Shown here piece by piece: positions 46,618-59,700 of a DNA stretch of 64,000 bases. The notes under the pieces are model-generated. The model was not told the DNA's origin. It worked only from the letters and a program-made list of their open reading frames with translations, and did not search any database. The stretch's first letter is position 1; every line of letters begins with the position of its first letter. The position numbers and the translations under genes were made by a program. This DNA comes from Cryptomeria japonica (Eukaryota; Streptophyta; Pinopsida; Cupressales; Cupressaceae), in contig NC_081409.1 of NCBI RefSeq assembly GCF_030272615.1, positions 205,281,364 through 205,345,363 of the forward strand, in the 5' to 3' direction.

Positions 46618-47690
46618 TATAGTGTCCTAAATTGTACTCCCTTACAAGTTTGATCACATTTGGTTCCTCACCTTAGCGTTTGCACCCCTAGGCCTGATGA
46701 AGACCCGATTATGCTCATATAATGCAAATTTGACTTCATATTGACCCTGTGCATCATCCAAACCCTTTGTCATGGCCCCTAATTTGGGTAGGACTAGGGT
46801 GTGGTTCCTTGGTCCCCAATAGGACCAGGGTGCCATGCCTTGGTCCTCCCAATTAGGGCCTTGCTTTGGGCCCCTTGGCCATTTCAAAATTTGAGTGGGA
46901 AACCTAGCCCCGTGTCGGCCTATGTCGGAAAATTAATATGTTTTTAGACTGAAAAGTATAAAAGGAGGCTTTCCCCTCCCATTTAGAATACCACATACAT
47001 ATCCAACAATCATATTGGTCAATCAATTCAAGTGATCAAGCATTCAAGTCAAGTGAGCAAGGAACTAGTCTTCCTTCAAGGATAGGGGCAGCAATAAGGT
47101 CAAGTTTCAAGCATTGGAGTTGACATTCATGTTCCATGTTATTGAAGACTTCATAGAACCCTAATTCTATGTGGAGACAAACAAAACCTCACAAGGAGGT
47201 ATATCATTTTTGTTTTCAGTCATTATTCAACATCTCCCTCAAAAGAAGAACATTTCCAATACTGCAGTTCAATTATCTTTCATTTCTATTTCATGGTTAA
47301 TTTCAAAATTGGGGTTTGACTTAGGAAAGCCCCTATTTCCCCTTCTTTTGTGTCCAGGAAACAAGTATGGAGCTGCAATCTTTAGAATAAGAATTATTCA
47401 CAGTGATGAATCAATTCCCCATTGGAGTGCGAAAAGTTTGGAGGACCAAGGCGTGGGCGAAATGGCTCCTGATTTTTAGGATTTTTTTCTATGAGCAAGT
47501 CCAAATATGCTAATACTACTCAGATCCAGGTTTATGGCTCAATCTTGCCACTGTAGCTTACTGTTTCTGCATTTTTACCTTCATTTTCAACACTTTTACT
47601 CTAATTTCAGCAATTCAACTTACAAAAGAGGTTTATCCATCAAAAACCCCTAATCCAATCAGAATTATCAGTCCTAATCCTTGTTGGTTC
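46618..47690 (+). mobile_element. LTR related to that of element D, probably solo and truncated
   Basis: Begins TATAGTGTCCTAAATTGT, which corresponds to TGTAGTGTCGTAAAATTG of D. It keeps the order of D's LTR: a repeated GGACCAGGGTGCCATG-like block (about 46803-46850), TATAAAAGGAGGCTTTCCCCTCCC (46949), AAGCATTCAAGTCAAG, GGAGGACC (47441), TTTACTCTAATTTCAGCAATTC and ACAAAAGAGG. Sequence identity is low, so it is a distant family. No interior follows. The end merges into the copia LTR at 47710. Confidence 0.7.
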
Positions 47691-47709
47691 GTGACTAGAT
47701 GTTGATGTT

Positions 47710-48450
47710 TATAGCTAGGTCAGATTCCTTCTAGGGCTGACCTATCCTATGGGTGACTAATTGGCCTATCGGCCTTAGTCACATCAATGTGCAAATTAAA
47801 ATGTTAATTGTAACTGCCTTATAGGGCCGACCCTATATAGGATTATATTATTGTAAATTATTGTTTTTATTCTAAGTGTCCGACCCAACTTGAATGGGTG
47901 TCTATCACATATATAAAGGAGATGTAATTGGGATTCATTACATATTAATTCACTTAAGAATCCAACATTCAATCACCTTCAGCAGAGCAGAAAATTCCTT
48001 CTCATGATCAACAAATGCATTCCTAAGGCAGTGAACCTATTATCTGATCAACAAATCCATTTCCAAGGGCAGTGCACCATCTCTAAGATAGCGAATCACT
48101 TTCATGATCAATGACTTGTCTCCATGATCATCAAATCATCTTCATGTTCAGTGAATTGTCTTCCCTGATTAGTGAGTCATCTCCATTCAAGCATATTTTA
48201 GATAAGTTGGTTACACTGTTGTGTACATCAATTTGATGCCCTAGTTTGGATTCATGAACTGTTGTTCATACTACTTCAAGTGTTGAAGCAAATCTGTAAA
48301 GATATACACTAATTATTATCTAATATCATATGAGATTAGTTTCTTGATTTTTCACCTTCAAGAGGAAGTTTTTCCCAGGGTATTCTTGTGTTCTTTATGT
48401 TCATTATATGAATTTTATTAATTTCTATCAGTCTGATCTAAAAAATAACA
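47710..48450 (+). repeat. 5' LTR of copia E
   Basis: 741 bp. The start TATAGCTAGG corresponds to TGTAGCTAGG in the 3' copy (a G-to-A change in the terminal dinucleotide). It ends AAATAACA directly before the PBS. ATATATAAAGGAG near 47908 is the likely TATA box. Near 48030-48180 a short motif, ATGATCA(A)C/TGAAT, recurs. Confidence 0.85.
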
Positions 48451-48462
48451 TGGTATCAGAGC
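48451..48462 (+). other. tRNA-iMet primer binding site of copia E
   Basis: TGGTATCAGAGC, a perfect match to the plant initiator-Met type, directly after the LTR. Confidence 0.92.
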
Positions 48463-48554
48463 GTGTTTGAATCGATCGTGATCAGATTATCTAATAGCAA
48501 CGAATCTCTCCCTCCTACTCCACTTTCATTAAGCAATTTCCAGCATCGAAAAAG

Positions 48555-51500
48555 GTGTACGGTTTGAAGGTTGAGGATAGACTTGATGGAGCTTCAAATT
48601 TTACTTCATGGAAGTTCAAAATCCTTGTTACTCTTGAGGAAAATGATCTTCTTTAGTTTGTGGAAGGAAAAGATCAGCCTGAGCCTGAAGATCAAGAAGA
48701 GAAACTCCAATTCAAGAAGAACATTGTCAAAGCAAAGAAGATCTTGATTGACTTTGTGAAGGATCACCTAGTGCCTATCATTTCCAAGATGTCTTCAACC
48801 AAAGACATGTTCAAGACATTGGAAGGGATGTATGAGATAAAAAACACAAGTAGGGCACTTGCATTGAGGCAGCAACCTCATCATGTCAAGATGGCGAAGG
48901 GAGAGTTTGTCATATCCTTCTTCATGAAGATTTCAAAATTGAGAGATCAGCTAAGCGCCATTGGAGATGAAGTTGTGGAAAAGAATCTTGTAATGTTAGC
49001 ATTAAATGGCCTTCCTTATTATTGGGAGCCATTTATCCAAGGCATAAGTGGGAGATCCAAATTCCCTAAGTTTGATCGTCTTCATGCTGATTGCATCCAA
49101 GAGGAATCAAGGTTGGTTGCAAGAGGAATTGTCAAAAACTCTCATAGTGAAGGCACTCGTGTTCTTGCCACCCAATCCACTAAGAAGAAAGGAGGAAATT
49201 TGAAGAAGGGAAATTTCAAGACAAATAGATATCAAAGGTTAGACTTTGCACCTGATTCAAAGAAGAAGAAAGATCTCTCCCGCCTTCAGTGCTTTAGATG
49301 TGACAAGTTTGGTCACTTTGCAAGAGATTGTTTGTCAAGGCTAGTGGCGAACATTAATGAAGTCTCAACTTAGAAGGAAGCATAAGATAACTCCAACGGA
49401 TTCCTCTTTATATCAACTTTATCAAGCAATTTCCCCACAAATAGTGATACTTGGTTGATTGATAGTGGAGCTTCTAGACACAACACCGGCTATCGAGAAC
49501 ATCTTTTAGATTTGGTGGAGAGGGAGTCTAATCTTCAAGTGATCATTGGAGATGATGCACAATATTTAGTGAGAGGTTTTGGTGCTACTTCACTCAACTT
49601 AGATTCTGAAATCTCAATTCATCTTAGTGATGTCTTGTTCGTACCAGGAATCAAGAGGAACCTTATCTCCATTTCAACTTTGAAGGATAAAGGTTATCAA
49701 GTAGCATTCTCATAAGGAAATTTCTTGCATGGCTAAAGATCTCAAGCATCAAGTTTGGTCGTGTGATTGGGAATCAGCATTAGAGTTTGTACAAGCTTTC
49801 CATTCGTCTGATTCAAGCTCTTCTACATGACTCTTCCAGTTCAAGCGAGATATGGCATAGAATACTTGGACATCTACACTTCCAAGCTCTCCCAACATTG
49901 GAGAAGATGGTTAAAGGTATGCCTAAACTTAGTCATGTTCATGATGATACATGTAAGGGTTGTGCTATGGGTAAAATCACTAAGAGTCCATTCCATAGTA
50001 GTGGAAGTAGGTCAATATAAATATTAGCTCTTGTTCATTCTGATTTATGTGGGCCTATGTCTATGGCAGCCCCAAGTGGATTTTTGTATTATGTAACCTT
50101 CATAGATGACTACTCTAGGAAGACTTGGATTTATTTCTTAAGGTCTAAAGAATCTGATGAAGTCCTAGGTAGATTCAAAGAGTTTAAGGCTTTAGTAGAA
50201 AACTTATTTGGGAAAATAATTAAAGTGTTATGTTCTGATAATGGAGGTGAATACACTTCGGGTATCTTTCATGATTTCTATGTTGAGACAGGGATCAAGA
50301 GGGAGATTTGTGTCCCTTGCAACCCATAGAAAAATGGGTTTGCAAAAAGAAATAATAGATCTATTGTTGAAGATGCAAAAGCCATGATCCATGATCAAGC
50401 CTTCATACTTTTCTATGGGAAGAAGCCTCTAGAACAGTTGTATATGTCCAAAATAGATTCCCTTATCAGATATTGCAGAATATGACTCCAGAAGAAGCCT
50501 TTTCAGGGGTTAAGCCTGATATCAGTCACCTGGGGATCTTTTGTTGTCCAGTGTATGTTCATGTGCCTAAAGATAAAAGAACCAAGTTGGAACCTTCTGG
50601 CAAGAGAGGAATATTTGTGGGCTACAGTGAAATTTCTAAAGCCTACAGAATCTACATTCCAGGTTAGAGGTATATAAAGGTTAGTAGAGATGTTACATTT
50701 GAGGAAGATGTTGCATTCATAAAATCTAAAGGTTCATGCATGGAGATAGATGATGAAGTATATGAGACTCCTCAAGATATGAGCATTGATCATACCCCTA
50801 AGATTCAAAGGGAGTACAAAACCTGAAGATAATGTTGATCCAGTTGAGCCTTTGGATCCTACTGATGGGCCTAGAGATATTATTGTGAGTTGAAAGAGAC
50901 CTCTTTGGGAAAGGAACACTGTGCAAGAGGCAGAGAAGTTCAAAACACCTAGAGGCACATTCAAAGAAAGTAGAAGACCTCAAAATTTCTCTAACTATGT
51001 TGCATTGATGTGCAATATTATTGAGACTAAACCTTCCAATGTTGAGGAAGTCACAAATAAGAAAGTATGGAAAGATGTTATGGATGAATAATATCAATCC
51101 ATTATTAAGAATGATGTTTGGGACATTGTGCCTAGACCTAAGAGAAAGACAGTTGTATCTTATAAGTTGTTATTCAAGATTAAGTATGCAGCTAATGAAA
51201 GTATTGAGAAATATAAGGCTAAATTTGTGGCTCGTGGCTTCTCTCAAAAAGAAGGAATAGACTATGAGGAAATATTTGGTCCTATTTCTCGGTATACTTC
51301 CATCAGGACCATCATTTCCATTGTAGAAGCTAAGGGATGGAAGCTACATTAGATGGATGTAAAGAGAACTTTTCTCAGTGGTGTAATTGAAGAAGAGATC
51401 TACATTGAGTAACTTGAAGGTTTCCTGATTCATGGGAAAGAGTCGCATGTATGTAGATTGAAGAAGGCATTATATGGCCTTAAGCAGGCTCCTCGTGCAT

Positions 51501-52580
51501 GGTATGAAAGAATTGACAAATACTTGGTAAGTTTGGGTTTCTACAAGAATGATGCTGAATAGAATCTTTACTTCAAGACCTTATTCAATGGTGAAGTTTT
51601 GTTCTTGGTTTTATATGTTGATGACTTATTTTTTATCGGGGATGATCATCGTGCATCCTTAGATGCAAGGAGTTGACTTCAAAATTTGAGATGAAGGACC
51701 TAGGTCTCATGCATTTCTTTATAGGTTTGGAAGTATGGTAGAGGCCTAATGAGATCATTGAGTCAAGGGAAATACACCATTATATCTTGAAGATGTTTGG
51801 GATGTTAGATTGCAAGTCTATGTCTACATTGATGGAATCTAACTTGAAGAAGTTAAGTGAATCTACAGCTAGTTCAGACCTTGTGGATCCTACTATGTAC
51901 AAACAATTGATTGGATCCTTGGTGTATCTAGTTAACACTAGACCGGATATTTGCTATGCAGTGAGTGCACTAAGTCTATTCATGTGTAAACCAAGGCAGA
52001 TACATCTAGTTGAAGCCAAGCATATCTTGAGATGCTTGCATGGCACAATTGGATATGGCTTGAAATATTCTTCTAGTGTGGACCTAAATCTGTAAGGCTA
52101 TTATGATTCTGATTGGGCAGGGAGTGTTACTGATCAGAAGAGAACCTCTAGTTGTTGCTTCAGATTGGGATCTGCTATGATTTCTTGGTGTAGCAAAAAG
52201 AAATATTTAGTGGCACTAAGCACCATAGACGCAGAATACATTGCAACATGTGTGGTAGCTCATGAAGCAGTGTGGCTTTGAAATATCCTTGCAGGATTCT
52301 TTGGACAATCATCGAAGCCTACAATTATTCATTGTGATAACCAAAGTTGTGTGAATTTTTTGTCAATCCTATGTTTCATGATAGAACAAAGCATGTAGAG
52401 ATCCAATATCACTATATTAGAGATATGGTGCAGAGGAATGCTACTCAGTTAAGGTACATTAGCACTGATGATCAGATGGCTGGCATTCTCACCAAGCCTC
52501 TTGCTAGAGTGAAGTTTGTGTACTTTCGAGACAAGCTTGGAGTTGTGGAGAGTGAAGCCCTAGTTGAGAGGGAGTCTTAG
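48555..52580 (+). pseudogene. copia E gag-pol polyprotein, frameshifted
   Basis: Gag (48555-49373) has DGASNFTSWKFKI, a UBN2-type body and an intact CCHC knuckle CFRCDKFGHFARDC near 49290. A stop lies at about 48656. The protease LIDSGASRHNTG (49455 on) keeps D-S-G. Integrase has the HHCC finger (WHRILGHLH...CKGCAMGK, 49850-49970), the core DLCGP and LCSDNGGEY; the catalytic Glu motif reads NGFAKRNN, so Glu is Lys. RT segments follow: [32 protein letters not shown] and YVDD near 51620. RNase H ends with NPMFHDRTKHVEIQYHYIRD and ILTKPLARVKF (52347-52580). Reading moves through all three frames, so several indels occurred. The role would be capsid, copying and integration of the element. Confidence 0.92.
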
Positions 52581-52606
52581 CATCAGTGATTCATTGAGAT
52601 GTACTA

Positions 52607-52985
52607 TAATGCATTCTTCTTTGTGAGAGAAATTTAGAGGTGCAAGCCCTTGTTAATGCATTCTTCTCTGTGAGAGAAGTTTGAGGTGCAAGCCCTTGTT
52701 AATGCATTCTTTTGTGCAAGAGAAGTCTGAAGTGAAATCCCTTGTTTCCACCCTCTGGGAGTAGTCATGGTGGATCCACCCTCTGGGAGTAGCTATGGTG
52801 GATGTCATGTGAGAGACTCCATGACTTAGCACTTGTGTTTATTCCCCCTCTAGGAGTAGCCATGGTGAACGTCATGATGAGATGACGACATCACAATTCT
52901 ATGATGGGCACTTGTGTTTATTTGTTTTTCATTCATGGGAATAGCCATGATGGACCCACCCTCTAGGAGTAGCCATGGTGGATGT
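52607..52985 (+). repeat. two short tandem repeat families in the 3' tail of copia E
   Basis: TAATGCATTCTT with a GAGAGAA/GCAAGCCC tail recurs at 52607, 52654 and 52700 (period 46-47). CACCCTCTGGGAGTAGYCAT with GGTGGA recurs near 52749, 52777, 52845 and 52957, with a weaker copy near 52932. They lie between the pol stop and the polypurine tract. Confidence 0.8.
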
Positions 52986-53026
52986 CACAGTGTGACTCAG
53001 ATATTGAGAAGGAGTCCTCCCTAGCT

Positions 53027-53040
53027 AAGAGAGAGGATAA
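53027..53040 (+). other. polypurine tract of copia E
   Basis: AAGAGAGAGGATAA immediately before the 3' LTR start (T then TGTAGCTAGG). Confidence 0.7.
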
Positions 53041-53041
53041 T

Positions 53042-53140
53042 TGTAGCTAGGTCAGATTCCTTATAGGGTCGACCTAGCCTATGGGTGACTAATTGGCCTA
53101 TCGGCCTTAGTCACATTAATGTGCAACTTAAAATGTTAAG
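53042..53140 (+). repeat. truncated 3' LTR of copia E
   Basis: TGTAGCTAGGTCAGATTCCT through ATGTGCAACTTAAAATGTTAA matches the first 100 bases of 47710-48450 and then diverges (GGGTAAGTGC against TTGTAACTGC). Confidence 0.85.
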
Positions 53141-54199
53141 GGTAAGTGCACACAGATGGTGATAAAAAAGGGGGGTATAAGTGGACACTTTTTTTTCAAA
53201 AATCAGGTGAACCCGAACTTGGAGGCAAAATTTGAAAGTCATCCACTCAAGATATGAAGATACTGAAAGAAAAAATATTGTAGTACTCCAAATCTAGTTT
53301 CCAAACTACTAAACTTTTTCAAAATTGGATAAGATTAAGGGGGTCAAATCCTTCACACACAAAAAATAGACCCTGATTATTTTCTGAAAAATATAACATA
53401 GTGTCTGATGTGCACATCAAAAAGTCTTAGTTAGATTTAGTATTTTGACAGATCCTTTGGCAGAAAGATAGCTAAGAGTGAGCACTAGAAGATGTGTATT
53501 TTTTTGTAAATTTTTGTTGAGTATTTTTTTTTTAATGATTTTTCCAATCGGGCACATCCTGAAAATTAGGTACCTGTTCGTGTGCGAAGCATAAATTGCA
53601 CTAAACAAATCAAAAATACAATTTTTTTTTTAAATTGTAAAGAATCAAGTGCACTACAATAATATATAAAGTTTTTTAAATTTGGATAAGTATATCAAAA
53701 GTTATTAAAAAAATGGTGCACCTATGTCTGTGAGAACTATTTAGACACTGGTAAAAGAAATTCAATAATAATATGTTATTGTTGGTCAAATTTTTAAAAA
53801 AATTATATGGTTAGAAAGATCAGAAGATGCGTGAAAATATGGTGGAAATTTTAGAAATACCCACTTGATGAAGTGTAAACCTAATGATGACAAAGTTGAT
53901 AAAATAAAACACATCAAAAATGAGGGAAATGGAGGGAAATCAAACTTCCAAACTATAGCTTTGTCATCCAGGCTTATTTCGAAGCCTAAATAGTCAAAAA
54001 CATGTATGGGGTACTTATGGTATAAAAATCTTATACGGGGTACTTATGGTGTAAGACGCGCGTACATGCTATGTTTACTATAAACAATGCGTACGAGCTA
54101 CGTTTGTTTAAATTTTATGTGTGTACATATAATATGATATTATATATGTATATAATAATATATAATATATTAAGTATATATACACATATATAAGTGTAT
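53141..54199. other. unassigned AT-rich DNA
   Basis: No gene or element recognised. A short repeat GGGGTACTTATGGT occurs at about 54009 and 54037. GTACATGC/GTACGAGC strings near 54062-54100 resemble those near 63580-63710. Confidence 0.5.
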
Positions 54200-54390
54200 T
54201 GTCTCCCCCTCTCAAGCGTGTACAAGGTCCCTCCCTCTCCCTCTCCCTCTCTCTCTCTCTCTCCCTCTTCCTCACTCTCTCCCTCTCTCCCCTTCTCCCT
54301 TCATACACCATCCCTCTCTCCCTCTCTCCCCTTCTCCCTTCCCCCATACCCCATCCCTCTCTCTCTTCTTCTCTCCCTCCCTCCCTTCAT
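54200..54390. repeat. CT-rich low-complexity tract
   Basis: Runs of CCCTCT and CTCTCT with a CCATCCCTCTCTCCCTCTCT subunit present twice (about 54309 and 54351). Frames through it on both strands are low-complexity artefacts. Confidence 0.95.
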
Positions 54391-55165
54391 ACCTCACTGC
54401 AACTATGTCTGCACTTCTATAGAAGTAAGTGAATTTATTTCTTGTCTGCAACTTCCTCTTTGATTTTTATCATTTATTCTCTCCTAAGAAAGTTGACTGA
54501 TGGATTTGTGTGTGTATATTGAATAGGAGGAAGAAGGGTCTGAAATTGAACCACGAGTGCATTACCATGACAAACAAGGAAACCTGCAGCAATATTCATC
54601 TCGAATTTGTTTTTAATGATAAGAGAAAATGTGGAAAATAGTGTCAACGAATAAAAATGATGAGTCAGACTATCTGCAATATGTTTTTCAGAAAGAAACA
54701 ACCGGTAGGAAGAGAAAGAGGGAGAGTAACACAGATGATGTCACGGAGAATGATAGTGGTGGGTATGCGAGAGTTCCCATGCTATTACTCAATGTCTGTC
54801 ACCTAAATAAATTAAAGTTTGTTGTAAGCATGGCAGTGGTAGTATATGATGATCATCACTTGTCAAAAGGATTGGAAGGGTGCATACCCATGAAAGAAAT
54901 CAAGTGTGTAATTCCTATAGTCACAATCAAGATCAATCCTATAACATTGCAAATTTGATAGCATCATATGTTTTAGAAAGGGAGTACTCTTAGGGTTAGG
55001 TTAAGCTCTTACACTTTCTTTTTAGTGAAGCCTTGTTGTTTGTTCACTTGGAGTCTCTCTTATGTTGACAATGGTCTATCTTAACTATATATCAAAACTA
55101 AACTACCGATGTTCTATTATATGATGTTCTATTCATAACTTTAAATAATATATCATTTTATTAGC
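54391..55165. other. unassigned DNA left of the satellite
   Basis: Starts with ACTGCAACTATGTCTGCACT and AAGTAAGTGAATTT, which recur at 63771-63826 after the CT tract there. A 109-aa plus frame at 54629-54958 with a GRKRKRE basic cluster is not recognised and I do not claim it as a gene. Confidence 0.5.
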
Positions 55166-55316
55166 CCACCATATGACCCCTTAGGTGTCATTAGAGATCA
55201 TATTGTTTCCTAAGAGGTCATATGGTGTCCTATGACCCCTTAGGACACCATATGACCCCTTAAGACACCATACGATCCATAACAACACCATATGGTGTCC
55301 TAAGGGGTCATAGGAT
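55166..55316. repeat. palindromic satellite, left arm
   Basis: Built from GACCCCTTAGGACACCATAT and its reverse complement in mixed order. Ends AGGAT, where copia C inserted. Confidence 0.9.
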
Positions 55317-56372
55317 TGTTAGGTCCCAGAGACAACTGAGGGGGGGGGGATAATCAATTGTCTAATAAATTCAAACCAAAAATTAATTAACCAACTTAAT
55401 GCTTAATACCAGTAAACCAGATAAGTATGCCGGTAGACAATGTTAATAGTAAATCACTATACCGGTAAGGATTAATGCATGAAACATAAACATAAAGTCA
55501 TCCACAACACATGACACCAATATTTGTACGTGGAAACCCTGTAAGGGGAAAAACCATGGTGGGAAACCTTACCCACAATCAGATGATACTACTGCAAATA
55601 GTAAGTGTACAAAAGGGGTCTGCACATGCAGAAAGGCCAACAGCCTAGAGCTCACTGCTCAATCACAAATGGGAGTCACACTGACTATAGTTGGATGGTT
55701 AAATCCAATAAGAATGTACTGCACAAAATAGCATCTTCATATGTTGGATTCAGTATCGGTGTAATACTGATATGCTTCTACAAAAACCTAACTTCACCTT
55801 CAAATGATTTCTTTGTGTATGCCTCTGCTTGATCTCGCATATACCTTCACTTAAATATTTTTCGCATTCCACACTTGATCTTACAAATAAGATCTTACAT
55901 TTATACCATACCCTAAGACCAATTTTAGTCGGTCAGCTCTACAAGATATTACAATAAAAACATTTTACAAATAATATAATATATGATGCAATAACCGATT
56001 AAGCATGTCGGCTTAATGCATTTACAACAATAATAAAGGATCTCCATAGCGTGCCATGCTGATCTGGAAAAGATAAACTTGCCGGTGTAACCCTAGATAA
56101 CCTGGACCTATTTGCCAGTAAAAGCAAATATGCAGATATGAATATACCAATGATTATTTCTTCAAAATAAAGTGTCCACATAATGTCTTCGACATTACCA
56201 AGTGTTTTCCATGTCATTTCAGGTACCGGTGAACAATATATCCTACCAGTGAATCATATACCAGTAACTGTTGCATAGATTACTGCTTGCCGATGAATGT
56301 TGCTGGATCTCCAAAGTAGGTGTATTCAGTAGGTGTTGACATCAATGACAAAACCATACCAAAATACCAACA
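55317..56372 (-). repeat. 3' LTR of copia C
   Basis: TGTTAGGTCC to ATACCAACA on the plus strand. Contains the G-run (55338), AAAACCATGGTGGGAAACC (55550) and TTGACATCAATGACAAAACC just inside the right end. Confidence 0.95.
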
Positions 56373-56766
56373 ATCTCCCCCTTTGGCATTGATGGCAACA
56401 TAAGATGGAAAAACCATCACAGTGCCAAAACAGAAATGCCAAATACAAAAACCAACAATCTCTATTTCTCCCCCTGGGAGTAACAATACCAATCTTTCAT
56501 ACGAATTTCTCCTTAAATGTGTTTTTCAAAATCTCTCCCCTAAAATCTCTTTTTCTTACCAAAAAGATAATGTGTTAATGTGTTTTTCCATAGATATCTC
56601 TCCCCCTTTGACATCAAATGCCAAAGTCACAAAAAGTCAAGTTCATACAAAATACCAACCAATTTAATATACCAACTACTCCCCCTGAGAAGTAGCTTCC
56701 TCATCAAATACTGGAATAAAAGATTTGTCCATTTAATTCTATCGGTTGATGACAATCATCAACTGT
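56373..56766 (-). other. 3' untranslated part of copia C with polypurine tract
   Basis: The tract (minus strand AAAGGGGGAGAT, 56373-56384) abuts the LTR. Three further CTCCCCCT strings occur at about 56467, 56600 and 56681; the one at 56600 is followed by TTTGACATCAAATGCC, much like TTTGGCATTGATGGC at the LTR border. Confidence 0.75.
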
Positions 56767-59700
56767 CTAAGTCTCTACCGGTGGTGGTATGACTCCAAGC
56801 TGATCTCTGAGATACTCAAAAGTTTCCTTAGGCAAAGGTTTTGTGAAAATATTTGCAAGTTGTTCTTTAGTATTCACATAAACCAATTTTATCTCTTTTT
56901 CTTCAACTTTTTCCCTTCGAAAATTCAATTTGATAGAAACATGTTTTGTTTTAGAATGTAATACTGGATTTTTAGATATATCAATTGCTGCAGTGTTATC
57001 ATAGTATATAGTAATAGGTTCCTTGCATTTTACCTTTATGTCTTTCAACATTTGCTTAAGCCAAAGTACCTATGTACAGTTTGTTGCTACTGCAACATAT
57101 TCTAATTCTGCTGTTGATAAAGATGTACAACTTTCTTTCTTACTCAACCAAGAAACTAATCTCTTTCCAAGAAAGAATGCTCCTCCAGTGGTGCTTTTTC
57201 TATCATCCACATCTCCTGCCCAATTTGCATCTGTATATGCACATAGATCAAAATTTTCATCTTTAGGATACCATAATCTAAGATTTGTTGTGCCTTGTAA
57301 GTACCAGAAAATCCTTTTCACTACTGATTCATGATTTTCCCTAGGATTACTCTGAAATCTAGAAACAATACATACTGCATTCATAATATCAGGCCTGGTT
57401 TGTGTCAAATACAGTAAACCTCCTATCATAGATTTGTATCTAGTTGGATTAACAGGTGTAGATTCATCTCTTTGAGATAATTTGTCATTTGTAGTCATAG
57501 GTGTGCTTACCGGTTTAGAGTTTTCCATACCAAATTTCTTAAGTAGTTCTTTCAAGTACTTAGATTGACTCAAAAATATACCTTTATCAGTCTGTAAAAT
57601 CTGCAATCCTAAAAAGAATTTTATTTCTCCAATCATAGACATTTCAAATTCTTGCTGCAATTCAATAGAAAATTCTTTACATAATCCATCTTCTCCTCCA
57701 AAGATTATATCATCAACAAATACTTCAATAATCAAGATGTCATCATTAGTTACTTTGTAATATAAATTGCTATCTGCATTTCCTTTAGTAAAACCAATCT
57801 TTAAAATATACTTATCTAATCTTGCATACCAAGCTCTTGGGGCTTGTTTCAATCCATACAGAGCTTTTCTTAACCTGCAAATCATATCATTGTTATCTGT
57901 CAAAGAAAATCCATCAGGTTGTTCAATATAAACTTCCTCTTCAAGATCTCCATTCAAAAATGCACATTTAATATCCATTTGATAAACTTTGTAATCCTTG
58001 TGAGCTGCAAAAGCCAAGAATAATCTAACTGCCTCAATTATGGCTACCAGTGAAAAGGTTTCATTGTAATTAACTCCTTCTTTCTGAGAATATCCCTCAC
58101 ACACTAGTCTTGCTTTATTTCTGACAACCTTACCATCTTCATTAAGTTTGTTTCTAAATACCCATTTGGTTCCAATTACATTTTTATCTTTAGGCCGAGG
58201 AACTAATGTCCAAGTATTATTTTTTTCAATTTGTCCTAATTCTTCTTCCATAGCTTTAATCCAAAATTTATCTTCACATGCCTCATTGGTAGATGATGGT
58301 TCAATTTGAGAAATAAGACATACCTCTTGATTTGCCAATCTTCCTCTTGTCATAACTCCTTTAAATTTGTTTCAAATTATCTGATCTTCAGAATGATTCA
58401 GTCTTACATACCGGGGTGTCTTAGTTTGTTGTTGTTCTTCAATTACTGTGGAATCCTCTGATGATACCGGGGTAACTGGATCTTCATTCTGTACCGGTGG
58501 ATTCAGTGTAGGTTAATTTGTCATGACTTCTATTGTCGGTTCAAAGTTTATATACCTTGAAGTTCCTCTAAATTGTTCATCAATCTTTACATTTGTAATC
58601 TCAACAATTTTCTGCAATCTTTTATTAAAACATCTATATGCCTTGCTCTTAGATGAATAACGAAGAAATATTCCTTCATCACTTATAGGATCAAATTTGC
58701 CAATATACTCAACTCTTCTAATATAAAATTTACTTCCAAAAATTCTGAAATACTTACGAGTAGGAATATTACCAAACCATAGTTCATGAGGGGTCTTACC
58801 AATTTCACCTTTGATGTGAACTTTGTTGAATGTATAGACAGCAGTGCTTACTGCCTCTCTCTAGTACACATGTGGTAGATTTGCTTTTGATAACATACTT
58901 CTTGCTGCATCCAAGATAGTTTTGTTTTTCCTTTCAACAACTCCATTATGTTGTGGTGTCCGAGGTGCTGATAACTGTCTTTTGATTCCATTCACTTCAC
59001 AGAATGTATTAAAATCCTTAGATGTGAATTCTCCTCCTTGATCTAATTTTAAACATTTGATTTTCTTACCAGTTTCATTTTCAACCATTGCTTTGAATAG
59101 TTTGAACTTCCCAAGTGCTTCTGATTTTTCTCTGAGAAAAGTAACCCAACACATTCTAGAATAATCATCAATAATTAGCATGAAATATCTATCACCTTGT
59201 AAGATATTAGTTCTAGCTGGACCACATAAATCAGTGTGAATTAAATCAAGAGCATTATTGGATTTTTCTGGAATACTTTTGAAACTAGCTCTAACTTGTT
59301 TTCCAAATTGACATTCCTTGCAAATTGTGTTATGAGGTTTCACAATTTTAGGTAGATCTCTAACTGCCTTAGAAGTACTAATTTTTACCATACAATCAAA
59401 ATTTACATGACATAGTCTCTTATGCCATAACCAACTTTAATCTATATGTGCAATTAAGCATGCCTTTTCACTGTTATTCACATGAAAGATATTACCTCTA
59501 GTCTGATTACCGGTTGCAATTTCCAAACCAGTTCTATTCATGATTTTGCATTTTCCATTTTTAAATTGTAACTGAAAACCTTTCTCAACTAATTGACCAA
59601 CACTTAAAAGATTATGCTTTAATCCTTCAACATAGTAGACATTGTCAGTGTTATGTTTACCATCAAGAGATATTGAACCCTTACCTTTGATTGAACAAGC

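Larger units (their letters stand above)
47710..53140 (+). mobile_element. Ty1/copia element E, decayed, 3' LTR truncated
   Basis: 5' LTR 47710-48450, perfect iMet PBS, gag-protease-integrase-RT-RNase H in copia order, a repeat-bearing 3' tail, polypurine tract, and about 100 bp of 3' LTR before similarity stops near 53140. Both LTR copies share AGCTAGGTCAGATTCCTT and CCTATCGGCCTTAGTCACAT. No target-site duplication can be read because the right end is lost. Frameshifts and many stops make it the most decayed of the coding elements here. Confidence 0.92.

Noticed and set aside
54629-54958. 109-aa frame with a basic cluster as a host gene
   Set aside because: No recognisable domain, no promoter or splice support, and located between repeats; left unassigned.
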